64,000 nt of DNA from an uncultured bacterium (GCA_947381965.1 CANCXX010000008.1:1-64000), one strand, 5' to 3'; shown: positions 17,729 to 26,572, numbered from the stretch's first letter. Translations and numbers: made by a program. Notes: generated by a model from the sequence alone, not told the origin.

Positions 17729-18970
17729 TTATACCATAACATCATTCCACCCTATGATATTGTGTTCATCAGCCCCCATTGAAACCAGTTCTTTTTCTAT
17801 ACTATATCTAACCTGTTCATCTTCAACTGCAATCAAAATCCGGTCATATTGATATGTGACAACTTCCTCAATACCGTGAATCTCCACTCCTTTGTATACC
17901 TCTCCTGCCTTATACTTATCAATCCACAGATATTCAACGGTCGTCTCATTTAAAAGAATATTTTGACATTTTTTCCCTGCATTACCTGCTCCATAAAGAA
18001 TCATTTTTTCTATCCCTTCCAGGAATTTTTTTAATTTTTGGACTTCTGCATATTTCTGATATTCATCTGCAGTACTCTTTTGAATCAAAAGCGCATACAA
18101 AGGCTCTATTTTATATTCTTGTTCTGTCTGACCTATTGCTTTTTCTGCTGTAAGCATCAACTCTAACAATTCTATGTTATGAATATCCAATCCCTCATAT
18201 AATACTTTGAAATAATCATTATTTATTCTTTTTAATGTCAGTTTAAACAGATTAATTAATCCTTTTTCCCAGGCAAACATTAAATTAAAATACAGACCTC
18301 TGAATAAGTCATTTGTTTTTTCTTTGTTATATAATATTCTTTTGTGTCCAAATCTGTATCCGTAAAATTCAACACCGGCAATCCTAAAAGCTCCTGCACA
18401 AAATAAGGCCTGCACCAGAAAAGGAGGATCCTGATAACGCAGAAGGGAAGGGAATGCAAGATTATTTTTTTCCAGAAATACTTTCCTAAACAGGTAATTC
18501 TGATAGCCGTAATCGTACTGAAAATCAGTATATGATACAACTGTCGTATTTTTGTCTTTCAGATAATCTCTTAGTATTTTATTCTTAATCACATTTCCAT
18601 CTGAAAAATTCTGCTGTAATCCTGCACATATGTCTTCATCATAATCTGAAGCATATCTGTATAACTGCCAAAGAGAAGCATTTTCAATAAAGAAATCATC
18701 TGCATCCAAAAAACAGACATACTCTCCAGCAGCTTTTCTTATTCCAAGGTTTCTTGCAGGTCCCGCACCGCGTCCAGGCTGTGTGAGCAATTGAATATTA
18801 TGAAATTTACCTGCAAATTCCTTTATGATCTCAACAGAATGATCATTGCTTCCATCATCTATACATATCAATTCTTTTTCTTCTAGTGTCTGTTTTACGA
18901 AACTCTCCAATGCTTTTTTGATATATTTTTCTTCATTGTAAACTGGCATAATAACTGATACTTTTATCAT
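17729..18970 (-). CDS. GT2 glycosyltransferase with C-terminal PglD-like Rossmann module
   Basis: 413 aa; GGGGG precedes the ATG. The GT-A core is clear (VSVIMPVYNEEKYIKKALES, IDDGSNDHS, FLDADDFF), as is GRGAGPARNLGI, which is shared with the preceding GT2. Residues ~315-410 carry the Rossmann module (MILYGAGNAGKKCQNILL, ILIAVEDEQVRYSI). The N-terminal halves of this protein and of 16443-17669 look like products of a gene duplication. Confidence 0.87.
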   Translation of the reverse strand: MIKVSVIMPVYNEEKYIKKALESFVKQTLEEKELICIDDGSNDHSVEIIKEFAGKFHNIQLLTQPGRGAGPARNLGIRKAAGEYVCFLDADDFFIENASLWQLYRYASDYDEDICAGLQQNFSDGNVIKNKILRDYLKDKNTTVVSYTDFQYDYGYQNYLFRKVFLEKNNLAFPSLLRYQDPPFLVQALFCAGAFRIAGVEFYGYRFGHKRILYNKEKTNDLFRGLYFNLMFAWEKGLINLFKLTLKRINNDYFKVLYEGLDIHNIELLELMLTAEKAIGQTEQEYKIEPLYALLIQKSTADEYQKYAEVQKLKKFLEGIEKMILYGAGNAGKKCQNILLNETTVEYLWIDKYKAGEVYKGVEIHGIEEVVTYQYDRILIAVEDEQVRYSIEKELVSMGADEHNIIGWNDVMV

Positions 18971-19018
18971 TTATATACCCCCACATATCATAATCTGTGT
19001 CCCAATGGCGCCATAGCC

Positions 19019-20326
19019 TTACATATCAGCTCCCATTGATTTGGGAACAATTATATTATGGAACCCCAATATAGACAGCTTCTCCTTTATCTCTTCCCGG
19101 TATTTTTTTGTCACCCCAACAATTACTGCCGTTTCTTCTCTATTATCTATGTATTCTCCAATATACTTAATTGGATAGTTTTCTATAAATGTCAAATTGC
19201 TCTCTGCATCCGATACCGCAAACCCCAGACATTTTCTTCTGTCATCCTCACTTAATCCTTTGAATATGCGTTTACCAACCATACCTGCGCCATATATAAG
19301 AAAACTTTCAAATTTCAGTAGATTTTCATGAATTTCATCTTTTAATCCTGCAAATGAGAAATATGCCTCCTTTGGCATGTACATCACAAAAAGTAATTCA
19401 TCTTTCAACTCTTCTGGCATACTACTAATGTCAAGAATACCTGTATGTTCATAATATCTGAATTCTTCACTAATCTTATACAAAGTTTCTTTTTTCTCGT
19501 TATCGTAGCTTCGTGACAGTGCATATCTGCAACTCTCATACTCCCGCCGGAAAAATTCCGGGAGATATTCATGATACATATAATCCATCTTCAGTAATTT
19601 ATTTAATGTCATTCTGTATTCCATAAATACTTTGTCTATGCCGCTCCTGCCTGATATTGACGAATTAGGATTATCATGTCTATAATTATAAAACGCCCGT
19701 GACAACACCATAATTCTCTCTGCAAGAATCAATGATAAAAAGCAAAAGCCAGTATCCTGGAATGCTGCTCCCGCAGTCTCATTATGAAAAATACTGTTTT
19801 CCAAAAGGAATTTTTTGCGAAACAATCCTGCAGGATTGATATACTTTCCCTGAAGTATATTCGTATCATTTCTTGGATTTAATACTCTTTCATACATTTG
19901 CAAATCATTATATATTGTATGTTTTTCAAAAACGCGCCGTCCTTTTTCATCATAGAACCATCTGTAATCTGAATTTACTATATCAAGCTCATACTGTTTT
20001 GCCGCTCCATATAATGTATGCAGCATATCATTCTCAATATAGTCATCCGGTTCAATAATACTGATGTACTCCCCCTTTGCTTGTCTTATGCCAAGATTGA
20101 CAGTATGTCCATATCCTTTATTTTCTTTTGTAATAACTTTAATTCTTTTGTCTGCCAGGGCATATCGTCTTAAAACGGCAAGACTATCGTCTGTAGAACC
20201 ATCATCAATACAAATTATTTCAAGTTTGTCAAGTGACTGTGCCAGCACGCTATCCACACATTCCTTTAAATAAGGAAATGCGTTATAAACCGGAATCACC
20301 ACTGACACTTTAATTCCTTCCGTCAT
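19019..20326 (-). CDS. GT2 glycosyltransferase with C-terminal PglD-like Rossmann module
   Basis: 435 aa, starting 3 nt after the glf stop, with its AGAGGA site inside the end of glf. The GT-A core has VSVVIPVYNAFPYLKECVDS, IDDGSTDDS and EPDDYIENDM. Residues ~345-430 are the Rossmann module (FLIYGAGMVGKRIFKGL, AVIVGVTKKYREEI). It is probably translationally coupled to glf. That fits, but does not prove, use of a UDP-galactofuranose donor. Confidence 0.87.
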   Translation of the reverse strand: MTEGIKVSVVIPVYNAFPYLKECVDSVLAQSLDKLEIICIDDGSTDDSLAVLRRYALADKRIKVITKENKGYGHTVNLGIRQAKGEYISIIEPDDYIENDMLHTLYGAAKQYELDIVNSDYRWFYDEKGRRVFEKHTIYNDLQMYERVLNPRNDTNILQGKYINPAGLFRKKFLLENSIFHNETAGAAFQDTGFCFLSLILAERIMVLSRAFYNYRHDNPNSSISGRSGIDKVFMEYRMTLNKLLKMDYMYHEYLPEFFRREYESCRYALSRSYDNEKKETLYKISEEFRYYEHTGILDISSMPEELKDELLFVMYMPKEAYFSFAGLKDEIHENLLKFESFLIYGAGMVGKRIFKGLSEDDRRKCLGFAVSDAESNLTFIENYPIKYIGEYIDNREETAVIVGVTKKYREEIKEKLSILGFHNIIVPKSMGADM

Positions 20327-20329
20327 GCT

Positions 20330-21427
20330 TCAGTATCCTCTTAAAAGCTTTCCAGACAAATCAAGCGCCGCTTTGACCGTATCTTGCATATCATAATATT
20401 GATAGCTGCCCAGACGTCCGCCAAAAATTACTTTTCTCTCTTTGTCTGCATCTTTTCTGTACCTCTCATATCTTTTCATGTTTTCCATATCATTGATTGG
20501 ATAATACGGTTCCATTCCCTTCTTCCATGCTAAGGGATATTCTCTGGAGATAACAGTTTTTTCCTGTTGCCCAAATACAAAATGTTTATGTTCAATCACT
20601 CTGGTATAAGGAACCTCTGCACCTGTATAATTTACAACTGCAACTCCCTGATAATTATCCGTATTCAATACTTCCGTTTCAAAACGCAGGCTGCGGTATT
20701 CAAGTTCTCCATATTTATAATTAAAATAAGAATCTATTGTTCCGCTGTATAATATTTTATAAGCCTTATTCCCCAATTCACGGTTATCCAGATAGTCTGT
20801 TTCAAGCATCACATCACAATTGCAAAACATCTTTTCAAAAACAGGGGTAAAGCCTTCTATGGGAATTCCCTGATACCTGTCCAGGTAATAATTATTATCG
20901 TAGGTAAATCTAAGAGGAATTCTTTTCATAATAGAGGCCGGAAGCTGGCTGCACCTTTTTCCCCACTGTTTTTCCGTATATCCTTTAATTAACTTTTCAT
21001 AAATATCAACACCAGCCATGCCAATTGCATGTTCCTCTAAATTACGGGCTGGCCGGTTTACTTCCACACTTTGCTCTGCAATCATTTTCTTCGCTTCATC
21101 TGGTGTTTTAATTCCCCACAACCTTGAAAATGTATTCATATTAAAAGGAAGATTGTATAATTCATCCTTATATATTGCCACAGGAGAATTAATAAAATGA
21201 TTAAACTCCGCAAACTGCTGCATATATTCCCATATTCTTTTATCTGAAGTCCGAAAAATATGCGCTCCATACTTATGTACAATTATTTTTTCTATCTCCT
21301 CTGTGTAACAATTTCCCCCAATATGGTTGCGTTTTTCTACAACCAGACACTTCTTTCCATGCTTTGATAGTTCACAGGCCAGTACAGCATTAAACAATCC
21401 GGCGCCTACCAACAAATAATCATACAT
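20330..21427 (-). CDS. glf: UDP-galactopyranose mutase
   Basis: 365 aa, the usual length. GAGGAGGG lies 8 nt before the ATG. The N-terminal FAD-binding GAGLFNAVLACELSKHG (GxGxxxA) ends in the acidic strand VVEK and is followed by RNHIGGN. GAHIFRTSD, the R-rich YTEKQWGKRC and the late FGGRLGSYQYYDM are conserved Glf landmarks. It converts UDP-galactopyranose to UDP-galactofuranose using reduced flavin in the cytoplasm. Its presence predicts galactofuranose in the surface glycan. It is the third gene of the operon, directly followed by a GT2 gene. Confidence 0.95.
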   Translation of the reverse strand: MYDYLLVGAGLFNAVLACELSKHGKKCLVVEKRNHIGGNCYTEEIEKIIVHKYGAHIFRTSDKRIWEYMQQFAEFNHFINSPVAIYKDELYNLPFNMNTFSRLWGIKTPDEAKKMIAEQSVEVNRPARNLEEHAIGMAGVDIYEKLIKGYTEKQWGKRCSQLPASIMKRIPLRFTYDNNYYLDRYQGIPIEGFTPVFEKMFCNCDVMLETDYLDNRELGNKAYKILYSGTIDSYFNYKYGELEYRSLRFETEVLNTDNYQGVAVVNYTGAEVPYTRVIEHKHFVFGQQEKTVISREYPLAWKKGMEPYYPINDMENMKRYERYRKDADKERKVIFGGRLGSYQYYDMQDTVKAALDLSGKLLRGY

Positions 21428-21442
21428 AAAAATATCCCTCCT

Positions 21443-22465
21443 CTACACCTCAAATATTGATTTTTCCGGGAGCAGCTTAGCAAATGCCTGATTAATTGCA
21501 GACTTGATTTTCTCAAATTCTTTCCATGAACATTCTTCATTTAAACTAACCATCTGCCATTCCTGATTTTTGATGGAATCTGCAATTTCTTTATAATTTT
21601 CTGACGTAACCAAAAACGATTTTCCAAGAGTCCTTCTTGGAATAAAATTACCTTCACATAACTGCCAATAACGAATAAGATATTGGGATAAATCTGTTTC
21701 TCCGCGAAACCGATTCATTGAAGCCCTGTGCAAAGTCTCCGGCTCTGTTTCCCATAATTTTTGCAGTGTTTCCTTTTTCATTGCATTTGCCATGTGCGGG
21801 TCACGAAAACCGCAAAAATTATTCCAATAGTGTAATCCTTCATTTCTATGTACAAGATCACCATATGCCTCACAAAACCATTTGTCATAATTTTTCTTTT
21901 GCACTTCCCGCTTGCAAAAATGCCGGTTAATAAAAAGAATGTTATTAGCCTTCATCCGGCATGACCACCCGGAAATCGAACCAATATCCACCGGCATAAT
22001 TGGATTTTCCACTGCTTCGTCACAAACTCTGTTATCTTTAAAAAAATATGTTTCAGCAATAGACTGTAAGGGGAACACATCATCATTAAACAATATAAAA
22101 TTTTCTGATAATTCCTTTATTCTATGAACATTCATTTCAATTGTATTAGAATTAAATGTAGGCAGATATTCCTGTGGGATATAATCACTATGTCTGACTA
22201 TTTGAAGCTTTGAGCAGCTTTGCTTTAGAAATACGGGTACATGACCCCAGGTTAAAAAAAATATCTTATGTACCCATGGCATGAATCTTTCTACCGCCCG
22301 GAACCAGTATTGCAAATTACCCCAATTAAACCATCGGACGTCAGAATTTGCTTTTATCTCTATATTCTGTTTTTGCAGGCAGATTAACTTTTCCTCTTTC
22401 CATTTGGGGTCAGAACCATCTACCCAGGGAATTACAATATCAACCAAATTACTTTTGTCATTCAT
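21443..22465 (-). CDS. Stealth-family sugar-phosphate transferase
   Basis: 340 aa; GAGGG before the ATG. The family signature is present: CR1 IVIPWVDGSDPKW at residue ~10, then a CR2-like FILFNDDVF with the Asp pair, and CR3-like FCGFRDPHMANAMKKE. Stealth proteins are hexose-1-phosphate transferases that build phosphodiester-linked capsules, as in GlcNAc-1-P polymers. Here one could add a phosphosugar to the glycan alongside the TagF-like transferase upstream, predicting a phosphate-containing, teichoic-like polymer. Confidence 0.88.
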   Translation of the reverse strand: MNDKSNLVDIVIPWVDGSDPKWKEEKLICLQKQNIEIKANSDVRWFNWGNLQYWFRAVERFMPWVHKIFFLTWGHVPVFLKQSCSKLQIVRHSDYIPQEYLPTFNSNTIEMNVHRIKELSENFILFNDDVFPLQSIAETYFFKDNRVCDEAVENPIMPVDIGSISGWSCRMKANNILFINRHFCKREVQKKNYDKWFCEAYGDLVHRNEGLHYWNNFCGFRDPHMANAMKKETLQKLWETEPETLHRASMNRFRGETDLSQYLIRYWQLCEGNFIPRRTLGKSFLVTSENYKEIADSIKNQEWQMVSLNEECSWKEFEKIKSAINQAFAKLLPEKSIFEV

Positions 22466-22494
22466 TACGCCCTCTTTTTATCAAAAACGCTCCT

Positions 22495-23844
22495 TTACTT
22501 AAGAACCTCTATATTCTGCATCATAACAGGCTTTCCTGTTTCTCTGTACAGACGCACAATACTGCTTAAATCTCCATAATACGCATCGCTCAAACACACC
22601 GCCCTGTTCATATCCGGGCTGTCATCATAAATTCCCCATGCCTCTTTCCTATATTGCTCTACAATTTTGTGATACTCCTGTCTAAGTTCCGGGCGCATAC
22701 TGTCTATAGTCGCTTTAATCAATGGGTGGGGACGCCACAGAAGTACTGCCTCCTCCTGATTTTGTTTAAAAACATCAAACACATATCTTATCTTTCTTAA
22801 CATTTTTTCTTCATACTTCAGCAGCGCTGATACACTGGTATTGTATAGAATAACTTTTTTCCAGCTTCCATTTTTTTTTCGGATAATTTTCAGCCATGCC
22901 TCCGGAATTTTTATATTCTCACGTTTTGTACTTAGCACCTTATCTATCTTAGGAGACCCCAAACCTAAAATTTTTTCTTCCCATGTTTTTTTGGTATTTT
23001 TCCCCATTTCTTTTGTAAGAACATTAATATATATCCGCCGCATATCTTCTGACTGCACCACTACCTTATCCGCATAAAATACTCCTGGCACCGTACAGAA
23101 ATGCTGCATACTTTCCACAACTTCTTTATTTTGAGGATCTATTTCATTTAATATAAAATAAGGCACATAAACTAATCTTTCTGTAAACTTCTTTAGATTT
23201 ATGGAATAAAAAAAGGGATGTACACTGGTAACATGATTACTGTCATCGTAAGGATTATGGATATAAATCATATCTGGTCTGCGCTTCTCAAAATCATACC
23301 TGTTATAATCTACCACAGGAACATATTCAGGATATAAATCTCCTTCATAATGAAGCTCCCGAAAACTTCCATCCGGATTCTTATCATAATAAGGAATGGG
23401 AATTACATACGCATCACAGTCCGGATCTTCCTCTGCCGCCTTCCAGATACTTTCCAGCGAATCCCACATAGATGCCTTATATGGCAGAAACACGATTTCT
23501 GTTCGTACTTTAATATCATTTTTCACACTGTTCTTTATTTGTATCAGAGACTTCCGCAGACTTTTATACAGCTTATCTGCATTTTTTATCTGTTTACCTG
23601 GAATTTCTTCATGTATCTGGTAAACAAGCTCACAATAATCTTCCAGTAAGGAGATTGTCCGAACTTCCTCCCCTTCCGTCGTTTCAATCAAACCGCCCAT
23701 TCTGATTGCAATATCCTGGCATTGTTCCAGTAAATTCAGTGTTATGTCATAATTTCTGGTTTCAAATGCCCTTTTCACTGCTCCATGGGCGCGTTCAAGC
23801 AGATTGATGAATTGGTCAACCTGATTTTTCTGTGTTTTTCTCAT
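22495..23844 (-). CDS. TagF/TagB-like (CDP-glycerol glycerophosphotransferase-type) GT-B protein
   Basis: 449 aa, first gene of the glycan operon. An N-terminal helical region (~1-110) precedes a GT-B-like body. The C-terminal part has LLWRPHPLIKATI and SDAYYGDLSSIVRLYRETGKPV, matching the SD...D.SS....Y...KP pattern of the glycerophosphotransferase family. The middle has VPYFILNEIDPQ and YADKVVVQSEDMRRIY. The activated polyol phosphate donor might be made by the cytidylyltransferase at the operon end. The assignment is at family level only, because the first two thirds are diverged. Confidence 0.7.
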   Translation of the reverse strand: MRKTQKNQVDQFINLLERAHGAVKRAFETRNYDITLNLLEQCQDIAIRMGGLIETTEGEEVRTISLLEDYCELVYQIHEEIPGKQIKNADKLYKSLRKSLIQIKNSVKNDIKVRTEIVFLPYKASMWDSLESIWKAAEEDPDCDAYVIPIPYYDKNPDGSFRELHYEGDLYPEYVPVVDYNRYDFEKRRPDMIYIHNPYDDSNHVTSVHPFFYSINLKKFTERLVYVPYFILNEIDPQNKEVVESMQHFCTVPGVFYADKVVVQSEDMRRIYINVLTKEMGKNTKKTWEEKILGLGSPKIDKVLSTKRENIKIPEAWLKIIRKKNGSWKKVILYNTSVSALLKYEEKMLRKIRYVFDVFKQNQEEAVLLWRPHPLIKATIDSMRPELRQEYHKIVEQYRKEAWGIYDDSPDMNRAVCLSDAYYGDLSSIVRLYRETGKPVMMQNIEVLK

Positions 23845-23876
23845 TCTTTGAACCCTTAATGAATTTAAACGTCTTC

Positions 23877-23896
23877 ATAACATCATTTCATGTTAT
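23877..23896. promoter_or_regulatory. Dyad in the leader of the glycan operon
   Basis: The 7-bp perfect inverted repeat ATAACAT / ATGTTAT has a 6-nt spacer and lies 33 bp upstream of the first glycan gene (start 23844). It could be an operator or leader hairpin. No consensus promoter pair could be fixed with confidence around it. Confidence 0.35.
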
Positions 23897-23919
23897 AAAT
23901 TCTTTATTTTTAAATAAGG

Positions 23920-24242
23920 TACATTGGTCATCTTCCGATGATACAGGTTGTTCCCATAGGTTTTTCCTGTTTCGCTCCCTGGTACATCACAAAGTATTAC
24001 GCTCACATGCTTTAACCTGCATTTTACTTACCTGTTATGGCATAGCAATTTGTGTTCCCAGAGTCCTGGCATACCCAATACGCGGGCATCTATTTTCTTC
24101 CCGCCTTCTAATGCCGTAATATCTTTTTTATATCATAAACTTCTGCCCAGTCCCTGGTTAAAACAAAATAATGTTTCTCCCTCCGGGTTAAATCAAGATT
24201 CATCACCTTTATTTATCTGAACATTTGTTTTTCTGATCTGAA
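23920..24242 (-). ncRNA. Candidate omega-like guide RNA region downstream of the dead TnpB gene
   Basis: About 320 nt without a gene follow the TnpB-like stop on the same strand, where TnpB elements encode their guide RNA. The stretch contains a stem TCATC-GGAA-GATGA with a GNRA-type tetraloop (23928-23941, minus strand). The hexamer TGTACC occurs twice on the minus strand, once on each side of this stem. The block GGGAGCGAAACAGG looks structured. If it is a scaffold, the guide would read into 23900-23920, towards the glycan operon promoter. The limits are guesses. Confidence 0.4.
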
Positions 24243-25547
24243 TTACATTTCGTTTTTTCCACGATTTCTTATATTTTGTGCAGCATTGTGTTTTTCCTGT
24301 GTCTGATACCCACATACCTGGCAGATAAATGTTCCTTCTCTCTTATATCCATCTGCTCCGCACCTGCTGCACTCACTGCTGATTCCCTTGCCAAACACTT
24401 CCACAACTTTTACTGATTTTTCCTGACATTTTTGATACAGTCTGTTTTTGATATACCCTCTCTGCCAGAGATTAACAGAATGATTAATTGCTTTATCTCC
24501 CTCGTGTTTTTTAGGAGGCGGCAGTCTGGGAATAAAAATAACTGCTGGTTTTTCTGTTTTTAAAAAACGATTTAGTTCCATATTGATATAGCTGTGCATC
24601 TGTTCCGTCATCCGATGTTTTCTGGCAGTATATTTTTTCCTACCATATAAATCTCCTTTGTCCGCTTTATGCTTTACTGCCTGTTCCCTAATCCAGTCCG
24701 AAAGTTGAATCTGATACTCTCCAAGCCTTTCACCATAAACATGTCCTTCGTCGGTAGTAAGCATTGTATACATTCCCAAAGCCAGACCCGTCTGTCTTTT
24801 ATAATCTTTGTTTCTTTGGATTTTCACATCTATGGGGACATTAATTTCTATGTTTCCTTCCTGCGGATAAAGCTTTATACCTATCTGTCTGTTATACTGG
24901 TTATTGTCTGTAAGAGGTATAAATACACGTTTTCTTTTTTCTTTAATGGTTATATAAATTCCATGATTGCCATAGCGGTAAGCTCTTTCTGTCAATGAAA
25001 ATCCATCTGAATTTTCCGAATACTGCTTCACATGTAAACTTCTTACCTGTCTGCATAAATAATTATTCAGTTTTTTAGTGTTCACATTTTTAGAAAGCTG
25101 TTCGTATTTTTCCTGCAGCTCAGCCTTCAATTTAACTGGCTTGTGATTTAATACTTCTTCAAAAGCATTACTTACCTTTAACAAGTACCTTAAGTAATGC
25201 TTTTCCTCATCAGTAAACCCTTCATTAGAATTAACTCTCTTAAGTACTGCCGTTTTCGTTTTGGTCCACTGGCTTTTGATATTTCCAATAGCCTCAAAAA
25301 CGGCAAGATTAAAATAAACAAACGGCAGTTCCAACTCGTTCCGCAGTCCTGTTTCAATCATTTCATTTTGCACAGTATATCCCGGATAAATTTTTGACAA
25401 ACTGTTTATCCCGCCAAAACGGGCATATACATAATTTTTCACCTTGTTATAATCATCTGCAATTTCCTGAAGCTTCTCCATATCCTTGCCGGAAATTACT
25501 TTGCTGTTATATTGGTGAACTGTTTTACATACTTTTTCTGGCGGCAT
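24243..25547 (-). CDS. TnpB homologue with all three RuvC catalytic acids replaced (TldR-like)
   Basis: 434 aa, full length, no frameshift. The C-terminal RuvC-like half is recognisable by QTGLALGMY (RuvC-I), VIFIPRLPPPKKH (RuvC-II), a zinc ribbon with C393, C396, C409 and C412, and QEKHNAAQNI (RuvC-III). In active TnpB these read G-x-D-L-G, I-E-D-L and D-x-NAA. Here the acids are Ala256, Pro340 and Lys419. The zinc finger and overall fold residues are kept, so this is not simple decay. The established parallel is TldR, nuclease-dead TnpB that acts as an RNA-guided repressor. A recombinase gene lies upstream on the same strand and the glycan operon downstream. The start has only a weak AGGAT site. 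Function is inferred. Confidence 0.85.
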   Translation of the reverse strand: MPPEKVCKTVHQYNSKVISGKDMEKLQEIADDYNKVKNYVYARFGGINSLSKIYPGYTVQNEMIETGLRNELELPFVYFNLAVFEAIGNIKSQWTKTKTAVLKRVNSNEGFTDEEKHYLRYLLKVSNAFEEVLNHKPVKLKAELQEKYEQLSKNVNTKKLNNYLCRQVRSLHVKQYSENSDGFSLTERAYRYGNHGIYITIKEKRKRVFIPLTDNNQYNRQIGIKLYPQEGNIEINVPIDVKIQRNKDYKRQTGLALGMYTMLTTDEGHVYGERLGEYQIQLSDWIREQAVKHKADKGDLYGRKKYTARKHRMTEQMHSYINMELNRFLKTEKPAVIFIPRLPPPKKHEGDKAINHSVNLWQRGYIKNRLYQKCQEKSVKVVEVFGKGISSECSRCGADGYKREGTFICQVCGYQTQEKHNAAQNIRNRGKNEM

Positions 25548-25603
25548 TTTTGCATCCTACTAATTTCATCGGGCCTGTTTTTATGATTTCTTTTATAGTT
25601 TCC

Positions 25604-25627
25604 TTGCACAAGGTATACTTTTTGCAA
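25604..25627. promoter_or_regulatory. Imperfect palindromic recombinase-type site (site 1)
   Basis: A 24-bp imperfect palindrome, symmetrical at 20 of 24 positions, centred on GGTATAC and starting TTGCACAAGG. It resembles the perfect palindrome 125 bp away at 25729-25752. It lies between the recombinase gene and the TnpB-like gene, 57 bp before the latter. Confidence 0.5.
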
Positions 25628-25728
25628 AGATTTTTATGGTCCAAATTACCAGAAAAAAATTATTAATTATCTTGAAAATTTGACGATAATATATTAGAAT
25701 AAACTAGATTCTTTTAAGTTATCTGTTC

Positions 25729-25752
25729 TTGCAAAAGGTATACCTTTTGCAA
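25729..25752. promoter_or_regulatory. Perfect 24-bp palindrome, probable recombinase binding site (site 2)
   Basis: Each half reads TTGCAAAAGGTA, giving a perfect 24-bp palindrome with central AT. Small serine recombinases bind sites of this size and symmetry (about 26 bp, central 2-bp crossover). It lies 33 bp after the recombinase stop. Its spacing of 125 bp from site 1 is close to twelve helical turns. A res-like site or operator pair is the best guess. Confidence 0.55.
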
Positions 25753-25785
25753 ATAATTGTGTTTTTATTGTAAAAATGTCTTTTT

Positions 25786-26403
25786 TCACAACAAAATATC
25801 CATTTCTTCTTTTTTAAATCCTCTTGCCCGCCTATAAAATGTATCTGTTGTAAGATTACACTGCATTGCCGCCTCCTTTGCCGATATTTCCTTTGCCATC
25901 CATTTACCATATATCTGACTGAAGTTTTCCGGTACAGGCTTTTTAGGTCTTCCAAACTGTACCCCCCGCAGTTTTGCCGCTTCAATGCCCTCCCGCTGTC
26001 TGTTTCTAATGTTGCACCTCTCATTTTCACTAACATAGCTAAACAACGCCAGTACTAAATCTGCAATCAAAGTTCCAAGCAAATCCTTTCCTCTTCTGGT
26101 ATCCAAAAGCGGCATATCCATCACCACTACATCCACCTTCTTCTCCTTTGTCAAAACTCTCCACTGTTCCAATATTTCCTCATAATTCCTGCCCAGCCGG
26201 TCAATACTTTTGATATACAGTAAATCATCTGGCCTTAGCTTCCTTAACAACTTTTTATACATAGGACGTTCAAAATCCTTTCCTGATTGTTTATCTATAA
26301 AAATATTTTTTAGAGGTACATGAATTTCCCCCATGGCAATCATCTGCCTGTCCTCATTTTGTTCTTTTGTGCTGACCCGAACATATCCATAAGTACTTCC
26401 CAT
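25786..26403 (-). CDS. Small serine recombinase (resolvase/invertase type)
   Basis: 205 aa; AGGAGGGG precedes the ATG. The N-terminal catalytic domain has the nucleophile Ser11 in YVRVSTKEQ, plus SIDRLGRN with R69 and R72. The E-helix region ERCNIRNRQREGIEAA follows. The C-terminal ~45 residues, after GRPKK, form a Hin/resolvase-like helix-turn-helix (ISAKEAAMQCNLTTDTFYRR). This order is that of resolvases and invertases, not of IS607 TnpA, whose DNA-binding domain is N-terminal. It cuts and rejoins DNA at short palindromic sites, probably the pair at 25604-25752. It forms a two-gene unit with the dead TnpB. Confidence 0.92.
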   Translation of the reverse strand: MGSTYGYVRVSTKEQNEDRQMIAMGEIHVPLKNIFIDKQSGKDFERPMYKKLLRKLRPDDLLYIKSIDRLGRNYEEILEQWRVLTKEKKVDVVVMDMPLLDTRRGKDLLGTLIADLVLALFSYVSENERCNIRNRQREGIEAAKLRGVQFGRPKKPVPENFSQIYGKWMAKEISAKEAAMQCNLTTDTFYRRARGFKKEEMDILL

Positions 26404-26510
26404 AACCCCTCCTGTTTCCCCAAAGCATATGCACTTTAGTTCTAAAATTCTTTATTTACATATTTTAAGTGAAATGATAAAGCAGAGCCAGCACAGGTAC
26501 TTTATCCATG

Positions 26511-26572
26511 AAAATAAAAAAGCCTGATGGAAAATATTTCATTGTCTTAACAATGTCATACCTTCCATCAGG
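26511..26572 (-). terminator. Intrinsic terminator downstream of the stator operon
   Basis: Stem CCTGATGGAA (26523-26532) pairs with 26563-26572. A second small hairpin sits in the loop (ATTGT/ACAAT, 26541-26554). On the minus strand the stem is followed by CTTTTTTATTTT, a clear U-tract. Confidence 0.8.

Noticed and set aside
24243-26403. Naming the pair a standard IS607 element
   Set aside because: The recombinase has a C-terminal resolvase-type HTH, not an N-terminal MerR-type domain, and the TnpB lacks its catalytic acids. The element ends could not be defined.
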